NCBI GenBank assembly: GCA_030765055.1 | Contig: JAUKNK010000155.1 | Location: 540,001 to 604,000 of the forward strand | Source of the DNA: Mantis religiosa | Taxonomy: Eukaryota > Arthropoda > Insecta > Mantodea > Mantidae | Direction of reading: 5' to 3' | DNA length: 64,000 bases | Shown: positions 37,310-48,871 of the stretch, in pieces | Numbering within the stretch: the stretch's first letter is position 1 | Layout: each line of letters begins with the position of its first letter | Program-made: the position numbers and the translations under genes | The notes under the pieces: generated by a model | Database searches by the model: none | Seen by the model: only the letters and a program-made list of their open reading frames with translations | Told to the model about the DNA's origin: nothing

Positions 37310-39450
37310 TTTAAAGAAGAATGCACATTGGGGAAAGTTATGAGTCTGCTATTGTCAACGAGGAACCGAGTTTTCCTCGAGCAGCACAATAAGTGGTATA
37401 GTGGCACTGCTCGAACCGTTACCTTGGCTTTATCATTGTTAATACAAACCTCTCAGATAATGCAATGATCATTCCGTTCCGTTCCGCTGGTTTAGAAAAA
37501 TAAGTACTGCAAAAACCTTAACTACAATTACGACATTTAAAACATGTGCATGTTATGCGATATCATGTTGCAATTAGAATTTCAACGACTGGGTTCGTTA
37601 TTATAAAAGTTGGAAAAATCTACTTTTGGTTTCTTTATGCTTAGGACCAAGGAGGGTTGCACCTGTGAGAGAGGAAAATATGCAAAAAGTGAGGCTAACG
37701 AGCTGGCAACGCTGCGTGTGCAAAAACATCTGTGTCTTTGCGGTCCAGAATTTTTACTATTTGAAATACATTATAGAACTATTCAGGAAACCTTGCTCCA
37801 GAAATTGCTACATAGATTAAAGGAAACAAATTTAATTGGAAAGTTTGGAAATATCTCTACATTCCTGTAGCAATACTGTTTAACTATGGAATGTATAAAG
37901 GTGTTCATTTGGAAATGCACTTGGTAATTCTATGGCCTGTTAAAGGCTCCTGCAGCACTGCAGGAATACTTAACCGCAACATGCCGCTGCATTTATCTTG
38001 CTAGAGCAGCTACAAAGTAAGAATGAATATGCGTTGTGCCAAAAAGGTTATCCTACCGTCTTGGTGTTGCCGGTTCCACGACTAGCGGGCGATAGAGTTG
38101 GAAGATATCTCTGTCTTTGCCTCACCGAATCCACCTAGCAAGTATCATACAGATGCTGAGATGTACAGTGATACAGATACTGATAGAGAAGTTTGCTTAA
38201 TATTTCAGCATATGTGTAAGAACATATACAATGATTTTTGCATAATCTAAACCTTAAAACCTTGAACTGGAGAATAGTTCGCTTACGTAGCTATCGTTCA
38301 TATGCAAACAAAACAAAATGACTCTAATTATATGCGTTTCTACGAAAGAAGGTGTTTGTGAATTTGATTTGTGAATAAAGTTTCTATTTTACTCATGCTA
38401 TATTTGTATACTGTCTGTAATGGGCTTTAAACCAATTTTTGTTTCAATAAAGCACATAATAAATGCGGAAAGTATGAATGTGTATTTATGAAACATTCTT
38501 AAATCATGAATAACCTGTACTTGTGTTGTGCATTGTGCTCAGACATTTTAGACTTGCAGCAATATCGCTCCTTCCCAGAAGAATTTTGTGAGAGTCATTA
38601 GTTTCCTATATTTGAGCCCATGAGTATTTAGAATATTATGCATAGAAGATACAGAGTACGTATATTCTATTTTCCCACTCGTTAAATTGGTCAGTGTTTT
38701 GGCAGTTGGATATTCCCCTTTGTCATATAAATCATAAATTGTTCTACGTAAAACACATTTCTGAAAAAGTTCTAAGTTGGTAGCAGGTTTTTTAACTGCC
38801 TTATGTTTCCCAGGAGATGTAGATATGAAAACTCTCCTTTATTTGGTAAACTGTTTGCCTCTTTAACGAACTTCGTCACAGAATGAGCATTCACGTAACA
38901 AGGTTGTAACATTAATTCTCGACTGTGAGCGAAATTTGTACTCTCGAAAATGTCTTGGACAGCTGTTTGAAAAAGGAGTAGACATTAGCAAGAATTTTTG
39001 TAATATATATAAAATCTCATAATTTGTTTTGCAGCTACTACCAGGCGCAACAGTACTAGGCTTGCTAAGCGGTATATTTACTAACTTTGAAAAGTAAGTG
39101 TCCACTTTTAAAAGACCACCACTTTACTGAATGCAAGGTACAAAATGCAATTGCAGCAGAGCATATGTGTGATTTTCTTCACTGATGGTTAAAGATTCTT
39201 TTCTTATCAGTCAGGCGCCTTATCTTTCCATATCTCCGAAACCAGATGTGCTACAAACATGGGGTTTGCACAATAATCATCAGAAAAAATGCTTCTGTAA
39301 AAACTTATGGAAAAACAAAATAAATCTGGAATTGGTATCTTTAAAGCGCGAAAAGAAATTAGCCGCAAGCTTCAGCAAGCAAAGCGAGCCAGTATGCGTG
39401 CTTAACTATACAACGTTGTTGCATGTACCGCTTTGGCTAGTAGCGATATA

Positions 39451-39464
39451 CTAGGCATGCCTAG
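39451..39464. repeat. 14-bp perfect palindrome ctaggcatgcctag
   Basis: Present unchanged in unit B at 57634-57647 although surrounding bases differ. Function unknown. Confidence 0.6.
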
Positions 39465-39701
39465 CCCCACCTTATGTTCATTCCTTTGTAGCTATCTTAA
39501 GAGTAAACAAACATACATGTAAAAATATCCTGAAAATAATTTTTAACAAGAGAGATCTCAAATAATTATTTAATGAATGACAATGCAATTCGACTGAAAC
39601 CCATGCTTTCCTCAAGGCCCATTGACAACAATACCATTTGAAACTAATATAACAAGAGCATAAAAACACCAGGTACGAAGAGCATTTAGAATGTTTACAA
39701 C

Positions 39702-39780
39702 GCCCGCCTCTACATCATATCTGCTTCACGTTCAAGAGTTCCGATCAGGGTGAGTTATCTAGATGATTTTTTCCTTATTC
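39702..39780 (+). mobile_element. SINE relic
   Basis: The tRNA-like head cgcccgcctctacatcatatctgc...cacgttcaagagttccgatcagggtgagtta is recognisable, and the body is lost. The unit B equivalent is 57884-57965. Confidence 0.65.
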
Positions 39781-39973
39781 TTATGTATATGTGTCTGGTA
39801 ACCCTGAATAACTTGTTATTGATACATATGAAATAAATAATGTGGTAAAACCTTACAATTTAAAATATACGGCAGTGTCACTCTATTGATCTGTGACAGT
39901 TCCCTACACTAGCGACACGCGACGGTTATTCATTGAATTATAAGTACACATTTAAGTTGAGCCTATCGTTTAT

Positions 39974-39982
39974 AGATGGCGC
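39974..39982 (+). promoter_or_regulatory. AGATGGCGC core, CTCF-like (unit A, second)
   Basis: It lies 4808 bp after the first core of unit A, or about 3299 bp when the AAT expansion is removed. Context: cactagcgacacgcgacgg...tatagatggcgcttaagg. Confidence 0.35.
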
Positions 39983-40503
39983 TTAAGGTACAATTCCTTG
40001 AAAAACTATTTTTAGATAACATGCCAGTGTGTGTTTGAGATATTCTTAATTTACCACTACTTATATTCATAAATATATGTTTGCCTATAGTTTCTCTAAC
40101 AAAATACTAGAAAAGAATTACTTAGTAAAAAAGAAACTCTAGATCATTACACTGCGATGCAAAGTCAATGCTGCGAACATGGCTATAAGAAGGGCAATTT
40201 CCTGTATGCAGTTTTGCATATCAATTTTCATACCACTGAAATAAATTTTTGTTGGAACTTGTGTAATTGGTCCTAATCCGATTACTACGTTGGAGATCAG
40301 CTTACGGTTACTTTCAAGAACAGAGGGGCATGATAAGCATGCATCTCTAAGAACTCATTTTCATATTTCAGTTTAGACAGTGTTTTACACAGTATTTCAT
40401 TGGAAATAGACAATCGCAGCATTGCGTAATAGGATGGCTCGAAATCAGAGGTTGCCGAGTGAGATAGGAGCATTCAGTCTATCATGTCCCAAATACGCAT
40501 TGC

Positions 40504-40746
40504 TATTGTAATTTACGTCCCTTTTAACTTTAATAAGGTCATATGTGACGAAGAATTTAAACGTTGAAATGATGCTCAAATGGGCCTAGGATCCATGGAG
40601 CTTAGATTTACGTGACATTCGTCTTTTAGTATAAGGGAAAGCTCCGGGAGAACAACTTATCCAGGTAACTCACCCTGACTGAGATTCGAACTCGGGACCT
40701 GTTGAACGTGTGGCAGACATGCTACCATCTACGCTACCGTGGCGGG
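40504..40746 (-). mobile_element. Main tRNA-derived SINE, reverse copy
   Basis: Paralogous to 35482-35715. It shares with 59373-59613 the variants ctccgggagaacaactt and acgtgtggcagac, which are not in the other two copies. Confidence 0.87.
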
Positions 40747-41207
40747 CAAAGATAATTATGAAGAGCTTTGAGAATTCTAACTACGCGTTTACTGTTGTTG
40801 CATTTTATAACACTTCACATAATAATAATTAAAGAGGAATGCACATTTGGGCAAGTTATGAGTCTGCTATGTTCAACGAGGAACCGCGTTTTTCTCGAGC
40901 AGCTCAATAAGTGGTATAGTGGAGCTGCTCGAACCATTACCATGGCTTAATATTTGCTATTAAAAACCTTCAGATAATGCACTGATTATTCCGTTCCGTT
41001 GGTGTAGAAAAATAGGTAATTCATAAACTAGAACTATAATTACTGCATTTAAAACAAGTGCATGTTATGCGAATATCATGTTGCAATTAGAATTAAAACG
41101 ACTGTGTTCATTATTATAAAAGTTTGAAAAATCTACTTTGGGTTTCTTTATGCTTAGGGCCAGGGAGGGTTGCACGTGTGAGAGAGGAAAATATGCAAAA
41201 TTTTAAA

Positions 41208-41427
41208 TTTTACGTCCTCCAAAGTTAAGTCATACCGGACGGTGAATGAAATGATTTTCAAATGTGTCCAGGGTCCATGGAGCTTTGAGCTACCCGACAT
41301 TCGTCTGTAAGGATAAGGTAACACCCCGGAAAAACCTTATCCAGTTAAGTCACCCTGACCAATATTCGAACTAGGGACCTCTTGAACGTGAGGCAGACTG
41401 TTACCATCTAGGCTAGCGAGACGGGCT
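41208..41427 (-). mobile_element. Main tRNA-derived SINE, reverse copy
   Basis: From tttacgtcctccaaagtt to gcgagacgggc. In unit B the promoter half of this copy and about 100 bp beyond are deleted (60222). Confidence 0.87.
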
Positions 41428-41515
41428 CCGTGCATTATTGACTTCCCTGTAACGATACTTGCTGCTGCTTTTAACAAGGGCCAGTGCGTGTCAGATATTT
41501 TATTATGGTTACATA

Positions 41516-41667
41516 TATAATAAAAAGACGTGTAAACAGACTGTATAAAGACAAATAAAGATACACAGTCCGGAGTATAAAACAGCCACAGGACTAAAAG
41601 AATAAGAAGGCCAAGGTGTTTCCGATGGGCGTGAGCTCGGCCCTTTTTTTTCATATCTTTTTTAAAC
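41516..41667. mobile_element. 152-bp insertion with 7-bp target duplication
   Basis: Compared with 33940-33960, 152 bp are inserted between two copies of ttacata (41509-41515 and 41668-41674). The insert contains an A-rich start, a GC-richer end (gatgggcgtgagctcggccc) and a T-run, so it may be a minus-strand retroposed fragment. Family not recognised. Most of it is also in unit B (60223-60355). Confidence 0.55.
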
Positions 41668-42787
41668 TTACATACTGTAGAATTCTCATCTTACTATCCA
41701 GTTTGAAGTTGCACGATATCATTTTAGTGTCAGAAGCTTAAAGAAGTTAATTGTTCCTATGAATTTTAAGTAATAATTATGTTTTTTAGTGATGCGGCAA
41801 GGAAAGAGACGTTTCGTACTGAATTAGACCATTTGAAAAAAATGGACAAGTCCATACCTTTTACTGAAGTAAATAAAACAGCAGTTTATTTAGTTTCAGT
41901 TAAACAGTTTTGGTGCTTAAGGAGTAAAGGTTTTACAACTACAGGAGAATTAGCTACTTTTATCCCTATTAAATAACAATGACAATGACTAAACACAGAA
42001 CAGTGGAACGCCTTTTCCTGAAGTATATAAACCATCTGGAATAACAATAGACGTTCTTCTTGCACTCGTAGGAAAATGTAAAGGACTAGTTCAATATCTT
42101 TAAGCACAGGCACTTAAAGTACGAAACATTTGTGCAATGCAATACTACAGGTTAATACACCAACCAAGCCATTATGCTAAATTCCACAATTTAGACAATC
42201 GTTGTAAAAGAGCGAATCTCTCTCCTCCTCAAAGTTTGCGATATAGAGAATTTCAACATTTTTAGCAATGTCTAATAAAACTTAGAATATATTGTTTGTT
42301 GTACTGACATAAGATGTTTGAACCGTGGCTAAACGTTATAGAAAATGTTTGATGTCCAAAACGGAAACCTTCACAACAAATACTTCATGGCTGATGCCAC
42401 TTATAGCTAGTGCAACGTTGTAAGACTGTGCAACTGATATCTGTATATTTAAAACGTTCATGGTTTCGAATTGCTTAGAATGCTCTGAGAAGGTATGCTT
42501 CTGGTACAATTAATATCTTACACCTTCCTAAAGGACTTATTTCAACAATGACCGCAATATCGCTAGCAGCTGTGATTGACAGTGTAAAGAAACACAAACA
42601 AAAGCACTGGAGAGATGTGTGCTTAGTAGTCAAGGTTAGCCGATTAATTATCATATACAAATGTACATTACTATTGCAGTCGCACGTTTTGTCGCTTGAC
42701 GCAAAGGAATTCTGATTCCCGCTTCTTTCTGCTTGTGATTATTCCTAATTCTCCCTATAGGACTATTCCTTATCCTACCGAAGCTGT

Positions 42788-43035
42788 GCCCGCCTCGGTA
42801 TCGTGGTGGTAGCATGTCTGAGTCACGTTCAACAGGCCCCGAGTTCGAATCTCGGTCAGGGTAAGTTACCTGGATAAGGTTTTTCCGGGTTTTTCCCTTA
42901 TCCTGGAAAAGGAATGTCGGGTAACTCTAAGCTCTATGGTACCCGGGCTCATTTGAGCATCATTTCACCCATTCCATTCATCGTCCTATATTACTTAACG
43001 TTGGAGGACATAAATTACAAAATACAAATACAAAA
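42788..43035 (+). mobile_element. Main tRNA-derived SINE, full length, with 12-bp target duplication
   Basis: Head gcccgcctcggtatcgtggtg, B box gagttcgaatctc, A-rich tail. Flanked by taccgaagctgt at 42776-42787 and 43036-43047. The same insertion with the same duplication is in unit B (61491). The paralogous site near 48370 has no SINE. Confidence 0.92.
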
Positions 43036-43600
43036 TACCGAAGCTGTGAAAGTAAAATGTATAAATGTGCCGTAGCGTTAATGTAATCAAAAATTCTTCA
43101 CCACATTATTATGTAACATGTAAATCTTTGGTACGTACATTATAATTTTCATTAAACATTTCAAGTTATTTTATGACAAATAAAATTAATATCTAGAATT
43201 TTATGAGAGTCTTCTCGGAATAGGCCTTCATTCTGGAAGAGTTTTGCTCAACAGATTAGTCATAAGAAATTGACAGAAACCTACTACCAAAAGGTGTACC
43301 TCGGTATAACAAGTAATTTATTTTAAATATATTTTCTTGACCTAAGCATTTCTGTGTTAATCCTTGTTATTTCTGAGAATTACTGGGATTTTTCTCAGAC
43401 ACGCTGTTATTTTTCATTACTTGATAATGTAAAGAGAACGGAACTTCAAATCCAAAACATAGCAAATGGTTCTTAAGTACTTGACTATCACTTTTTGCTT
43501 ACCGTATTTCCTTTGAAGCTCTAAGAAAATTAGCAAATATATAATGTTTATAGAGATTAAAATGTAATAGATGTAGGAATATTTAGATGTTTCTTTGAAT

Positions 43601-43732
43601 TGAGTTACCCGACATTCGTTTTTCAAGATAAGGAAAAACCCTGGATAACACCTTATCACCCTGACCGAGATTCGTACTCGGGACCTCTTGAACGTGAGGC
43701 AGACACGTCACCACCACGCTACCGAGGCGGGC
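43601..43732 (-). mobile_element. Main tRNA-derived SINE, 3'-truncated
   Basis: Contains the promoter half (B box gagattcgtactcggg) and stops at gagttacccgacattcg. It sits exactly where the homology between units A and B ends, so it may mark a rearrangement breakpoint. Confidence 0.85.
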
Positions 43733-44472
43733 TCGACGTATGGAGTTCGATATTTTTATAACATCGCCGTTTCTGTTCCATGTTTTTGTCGGATATTTTG
43801 TTTTTAATTTGTTATATTGCAAACAAAATAATATGTATTTAAATGTTTTTTCTGTAAAAAATCAGATTTAGATATCAAATCTTTTGACCCTCGGCCGGTA
43901 TTTCAGTTTGTGGAAAAACATGAGCTCTAAGTTATAAATTTAAATAAACGCAACACGTCATCTTAATACGTGATAATTTTATTATTTAGGTGTTATTACA
44001 TTTAATTTATTGATGTTTTACGTTTTACTACTCACATTAAGAAGAAATTGTCATTAAAAATAATCAATTCTGAAATGAAACCTCTCTTTTACGAATTCTT
44101 AATCTTTTTCTTACCAATTAGCGCACTCGTTTTATTTTTTGTTATTGTGATTTTAATTATTCAAATACGGAACTTCAGTGATATTATCTGTTTGTTTTGA
44201 CTACTATTATTGTTTAAATTGGTATTTGACATGTTGTCGGCTTGTTAAATTACAGAAGGTTATCTGACCTGATCGGTTACTGGCACTAGACAGACGTTTG
44301 TAAGAATTTTTTTTTAATGAAATCCTGTAGGGTTTCTGAATTTTCATAGTATTAGAAATATGTTAAAACCTACTTGAATGCGTGTTTTTGATACACTGTT
44401 GAGTGCGACAGAAAACCTACGGCGTAGATCCGTACGGACAGTATAAGACTCAAAAAATAACGAATTGAGTGT

Positions 44473-44509
44473 GGGGGAAGGGTCAGCTCAGATTGAGCCG
44501 ACTTCCCCC
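44473..44509 (+). ncRNA. GC-rich hairpin, possible structured RNA
   Basis: The arm gggggaagggtcagctca pairs with tgagccgacttccccc around a three-base loop (gat). This gives about 16 pairs with one bulge and one mismatch. Direct repeats cgaattgag (44461 and 44509) flank it. Arms are short for a miRNA precursor, so the RNA assignment is speculative. Confidence 0.25.
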
Positions 44510-44620
44510 GAATTGAGGGTCACGGCTCAGTTTAACTCACTTTTAAATTAATGGTTAGGTCTCCAGAATAAAAGACATGAGGTGCACATTAAGGAGCAGT
44601 AGCGGCAGGGACAGCGAGCG

Positions 44621-44797
44621 ATGTCACAAACTGTCCCCATTCCAAAAATTACGCTAGATGACAACGGTTTAGCCCAATCGAAGTGCAATGATCGGGCTTA
44701 CCGAAGCATCAAAGCAATGATTAGTAGATTTCCGAATTGGATGATGGATGTACCAGCGGAACCACACTTGAAGCCATTCTTGGAGATATCTGCTTGA
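44621..44797 (+). CDS. Unrecognised 58-codon open frame
   Basis: The frame starts MSQTVPIPKITLDDNG and ends PFLEISA followed by TGA. A stop lies in frame 21 bases upstream of the ATG. Composition is protein-like, with mixed charges and six prolines, and unlike the Lys/Ile/Asn/Phe-rich noise of the surrounding AT-rich DNA. No signal peptide, membrane segment or known motif is visible. The region is not duplicated in units A or B, so conservation cannot be judged. It could be an exon, a fragment of a transposon gene or chance. Confidence 0.3.
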   Translation: MSQTVPIPKITLDDNGLAQSKCNDRAYRSIKAMISRFPNWMMDVPAEPHLKPFLEISA

Positions 44798-44804
44798 ATA
44801 ATGT

Positions 44805-46560
44805 ATATAATTATATGATTAAAACTTATAAATACAGCATTATAAAGCGCACCACAGTTATCATGTACTATACATTACAGAACCCTTTAATTGATTCATA
44901 AATATTTGGCTACTGCTAAAATGTGCATCTACAAAAAGAAAAGATATTTGTTACGCTGGATAATATTTCCTCTGCTGCCATCTCTGAACTGCCTCGCAAA
45001 CTTAACAACAAACCTGTGCCCTTTGTTGTTAGCCTGTCTAATGTTTCCTATCCTGCCATCTCTGTCTTTCCTCTCAAACTTCACAAGAAACTTCTGCCCT
45101 CTGTTGTTAGCCTGCTAATCCTCAACATCAACACAGTACGAAATATATCACGGGTGTACAACCCGCGGCCCTCGATACACTGGCATACTGCCTACAGTGA
45201 TATATGTACAGTTCGCATTTACCCCCAGTATGGGGTCTAATTCGTTAAGGATGCTCCCGTTCATTACCAGCTGTTATTCAAAGGAAAATCTTTTGTTTCA
45301 CATAGCAGTGCGATCAGCTTTATATAATAATTTCCTCAATGACCTCATTCTGATAAAACTGTAACATGCAGTTAGTTTGCGGAATTACTGGGAATGCAGC
45401 CAGCATTAAAAATATGTACATAACCTCCAAAACCCAAACATTGCGATACACGGTAACTATTGTGTTGCCGGATGTAAACGTAACAACAGAATATCGATAT
45501 TTTCCAAAACATAAGTGGGTGCTTAAGCGATAGTTTCATAGATGAATACCTACACCGTCGATGTGGTCATTGTTTTAATTATTGTTAATAGTGCAATGAA
45601 ATGGCCTGTATGAATTACATAGTAATCTGGGAAGGGGGCTACTTCATGTTAACAAGTTTGCGAACGTATAAATTTACTATTCTAACGATCTGAAATTGAG
45701 CACAGCTTTTTAGTATTCTGTACGCTAAGTATTGATTCTAGCGGAGAATGGAGGGGCAATAAGATAGCCCATATTCGTGCTGTTAGTTCAACACACGGCT
45801 ACCGGTGGCAGCACATTCGATTTTTGGTATCATCTTTATCATGCGATACAAACTCCGTTATATTGATAAATAACCTGTCACTGCTTAGTAGTGTAGAAAC
45901 AGAAAGAAAAACTGTATTATATCCTGTCCATCATTACATTTCCATTGTTTATTATTTACATTAAGGGAATCATTGTACGTATATTTGTTTGTGTTTTTCT
46001 TGTTATACAGTTGCATTCAACAAATATAATATTAACGTGGAAACCCTCAGAATTCGCAACTGCCACTCCGCAGTTTAATTCTGAAGCAACACGCAAGTTT
46101 TATGAAACACCCATACCACGTCACTGGATATATAATAATATAATGTTCCCTATGCTGCCATCTCTGTAATTCCGCCCAAACTTCAGAAGAAAACTCTGCC
46201 CTCTGTGGTTAACGTGCTAATTTTCAAGTTCAAAGTAGGATCATTTAGATCTGGGGCGCAAAAGTGTTTTCTACTCAAGCTCTTACTCTACCCATGCACA
46301 AAGAATACGCTTTAAGTAATTCGTAGCCCAGATACTTATTTATGAGCTTAAATTATTGCTCATTATTTTTGTTCTGTTAATTTTAATAAGTGATATTTAT
46401 GGCTTGTTAGTGTAGTGGCAAGGAAAGAGAAGTTTAGGACTAAAGCAGATTATTTGAAATAATGTGAACAGTTCAGTACCTTTTTACTGAAGTAGACAAT
46501 AAAGTAGTGCATCTACTTTCCAGCTAAACAGTTTCAATGTTTAAGGAGTATAACACAAAG
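44805..46560 (+). repeat. Middle unit, part homologous to the start of unit A
   Basis: 44805-45120 follows 32690-33060, including two minisatellite units (44966-45118). 46320-46560 follows the cgtagcccagatatttat landmark (33807) and then jumps to sequence like 41770-41930, so about 7.9 kb of the unit is missing. 45120-46140 is mostly unassigned. One further minisatellite unit is at 46145-46210. Confidence 0.65.
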
Positions 46561-46879
46561 AGAAAATACTACAGAGAACTTGGGCCTTCATGTGATAAAT
46601 TTGAGTGTCAATTTCGAAAGGACAAAGAAACTGAACTTAAAATTAATAACACTGATATGCATGATTCTGGGGTTTCCTGCAAGGTATATTTACTTCACTG
46701 AATTTAATGTGCGGATTCCAAAACTGTAATCAGTTTTTTACCACGTACCACTGTTTTACAATTAAGAGTTATACTACAATGTTTTAATGTAATTCTGCAC
46801 CTAAATATTTTATACAATGAAGAAATAAATACTAATCATTTGTTGAAATTAATATGTTTCACAACAATGAAACAAAGAA

Positions 46880-47360
46880 ATCAGACAGTACTAAAATTAA
46901 TTTGAAAGGAGTACTGTTGTAAAATGGACATAACTATGTATCAGTTCCAGTAGCTCATTGAGTTCACCTCAAGGAAACACATCATAACCTAAAATTACTT
47001 CTAGAAAAAGTCTAATATGCAGAACATAAGTGGCAGGTATGTAGATATGTGAAAGTTATTGCCATGCTACTAGATCAGCAATCAGGCTAAACTAAAATGA
47101 CATGTTTTATTTGTGAACGGGATAGTAGAGTTTGATCCGAGCATAGGAGAAAAAAAATGGACGCACGGAGAGAGTCTCGTTCCAGGAATGAAAAATGTTA
47201 TTCACGAGCATCTTGTGGCCCTAAAAATCTTCTGTTACCACCATTACACATACCATTAGGTTTCATGAAGCAATTTGTTAAGGATTTAAATAAAAAATCA
47301 CAATTGCTGCAAAAATCTGCAAGAACAGTTGTGATATATTCATATTATGAAGAGTGTTGA
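46880..47360 (+). pseudogene. Fragment of a multicopy arthropod repeat-encoded protein, broken
   Basis: One reading frame continues for about 150 codons with stops at 46917, 46956, 47010, 47085 and 47130 but no frameshift. Its last 67 codons (47157-47360) are open and contain LLLPPLHIPLGFMKQFVKD. Upstream lie NGHNYVSVPVAH, VHLKETHHNLKLLLEK, KWQVCRYVKVIAMLL and MTCFICERDSR. From memory, this order (PPLHI-x-LG-x-MK-x-FVK after a CFxCxxDSR segment) is that of an uncharacterised protein present in many copies in insect and other invertebrate genomes, probably transposon-associated. I could not check this. It lies in DNA absent from units A and B. Confidence 0.55.
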
Positions 47361-47697
47361 CAGTTGTGGGTTTATTAACTTTTATTTTATAATGTAACAA
47401 ATTTGATAGTGCAGAGTATAGAAATTCATATTTTACTATTAGTTCTATTGTGAAAGATTGGTACCTGATGGAGAAAAAACTAAGCTCATATTCTGACTCA
47501 GGTTACTAAAATTAGAGATAATGGCATATTAAAATAAAACCCCATGCAAAAACTCAAATTATTCACATTAGTGTAATTAGAGGCCACAGTTAATGTTTAA
47601 TAATGTTTCACTTAAAAGAGAATTTCTGGTATAAGTCAGTGAAGTTACAGCACAATTTATTCAAAAGTATCTGAAGCATTTTCAGATGGCGAGTTTG

Positions 47698-48114
47698 TTA
47701 AATAATGCCATGGGAATGCTTCTGATCCTCCGTGCCCTGACAGTTTGCATAATTAATGTTGTCAAAGGCGACTGTAGCTCGCCGTATTGACGTATTAGCG
47801 TATGATATACAGAGAATGTTTAAATAATCGTCACAAATTTCCAGTTTATCCTCTAGCATGGAGTGGGCTAGCCAAACTGCATAATTAGGAGTTTTCTTAA
47901 GGGAGTCCATACAAGATTTCAGTATCAGCAAAGAACCACTATATGGCAATGACTTAATGGGGGGAGGAGTTGTCACTGCTCCGTTGTTGAAGCGGATTGT
48001 GCTGAAATGTACAAGTCTATCTGCAATAACAACAGACAGCCCTTGTGCGGTTGGAAGAAAATAACAAGGGCCAGTGAAATAACTGCAAGCACAGACAGCC
48101 AAAGTGCTAAACAT
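47698..48114 (-). CDS. Unrecognised 138-codon open frame
   Basis: This is the longest open frame in the window outside transposons and simple repeats. From about residue 28 it looks protein-like: LVHFSTIRFNNGAVTTPPP, then SCMDSLKKTPNYAVWLAHS, LEDKLEICDDYLN, and a Cys/His-containing tail (NCQGTEDQKHSHGII). The first 27 residues are more like noise. A good splice-acceptor sequence (ttgttattgcag on the minus strand, 48021-48032) precedes the protein-like part, so a terminal exon starting at 48020 is an alternative to an intronless gene. No known domain is recognised. Most of it lies in the inserted segment absent from units A and B. Confidence 0.35.
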   Translation of the reverse strand: MFSTLAVCACSYFTGPCYFLPTAQGLSVVIADRLVHFSTIRFNNGAVTTPPPIKSLPYSGSLLILKSCMDSLKKTPNYAVWLAHSMLEDKLEICDDYLNILCISYANTSIRRATVAFDNINYANCQGTEDQKHSHGII

Positions 48115-48871
48115 TTATGTAATGCAATAACACGGTTTAATAGCGTAACGTAACCACTGGCACAGGACATCACAGGTTAGTACATCGACCAAAACTTTGT
48201 ACTAACTTCCACAGTTAGGCAATATTAAAATAGTGACCCCTCTCTTTCACAAAGATTGAACATTTTTTCAGAAGCCTCTATTACAAATTAGACACAAAGG
48301 GACTTTGATTCCCTCTGCTTCCTGCTTGGAATTACTCTCAAATCTCCGTATAGGACTATTCCTTGACATTCTGTAGGTGCGAAATTAAACTGAGGTGTGA
48401 AAATGTATGAATGTATGTGGCGTCATTATAATAACCAAAAGATCATCCGTCACCACATTAATATGTAACATGTGAATCTTTGAGCAATGACTGACGACAA
48501 TTTCCATTAAACACATCAAGATGTTTCACGACAAATAAAATTAATATCTTAAATTTAATGAGAATCTGCACAGAATTGCCCTTCATTCTTGAACAGTTTT
48601 GCATAACGGATTAGCCATGAGAAGTTAACATTCGATTACTACACAGAAAGTGAACCTCATTGTAACACATAATGTATTTTAAACACATTATTTTGGCTTA
48701 AGCATTTCTGCGGTATTCCTTATTAATTGTAAGAATTACTTAGATTTTCTTAGATAGTTGTTATTTTTACTACTTGATTATTTAAACAGAACGGAACTGC
48801 AAGTCCAACGGATAGCAAATGTCTTTTAAAGCGCTAAACTATCCCTTACTATTTACGTATTTCCTTTGAAC
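48065..48871 (+). repeat. Middle unit, part homologous to the end of unit A
   Basis: Follows 42080-43520 without the SINE of 42788, so it shows the SINE-free ancestral site near 48370. It runs into unit B at the cctctaagaaaatgag landmark. Confidence 0.75.

Larger units (their letters stand above)
43733..44804. other. Inserted segment of about 1.07 kb not found in units A or B
   Basis: Unique within the window. It is AT-rich to about 44400, then GC-richer. It contains the hairpin at 44473-44509 and the small frame at 44621-44797. Homology to unit A resumes near 44805 (matching about 32690). Confidence 0.55.

Noticed and set aside
41779..41976. 65-codon frame in unit A
   Set aside because: The unit B equivalent near 60472 and the middle copy near 46400 are shifted and interrupted.
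44923..45240. 105-codon frame
   Set aside because: It is a reading of the 74-bp minisatellite units and not conserved in the other arrays.
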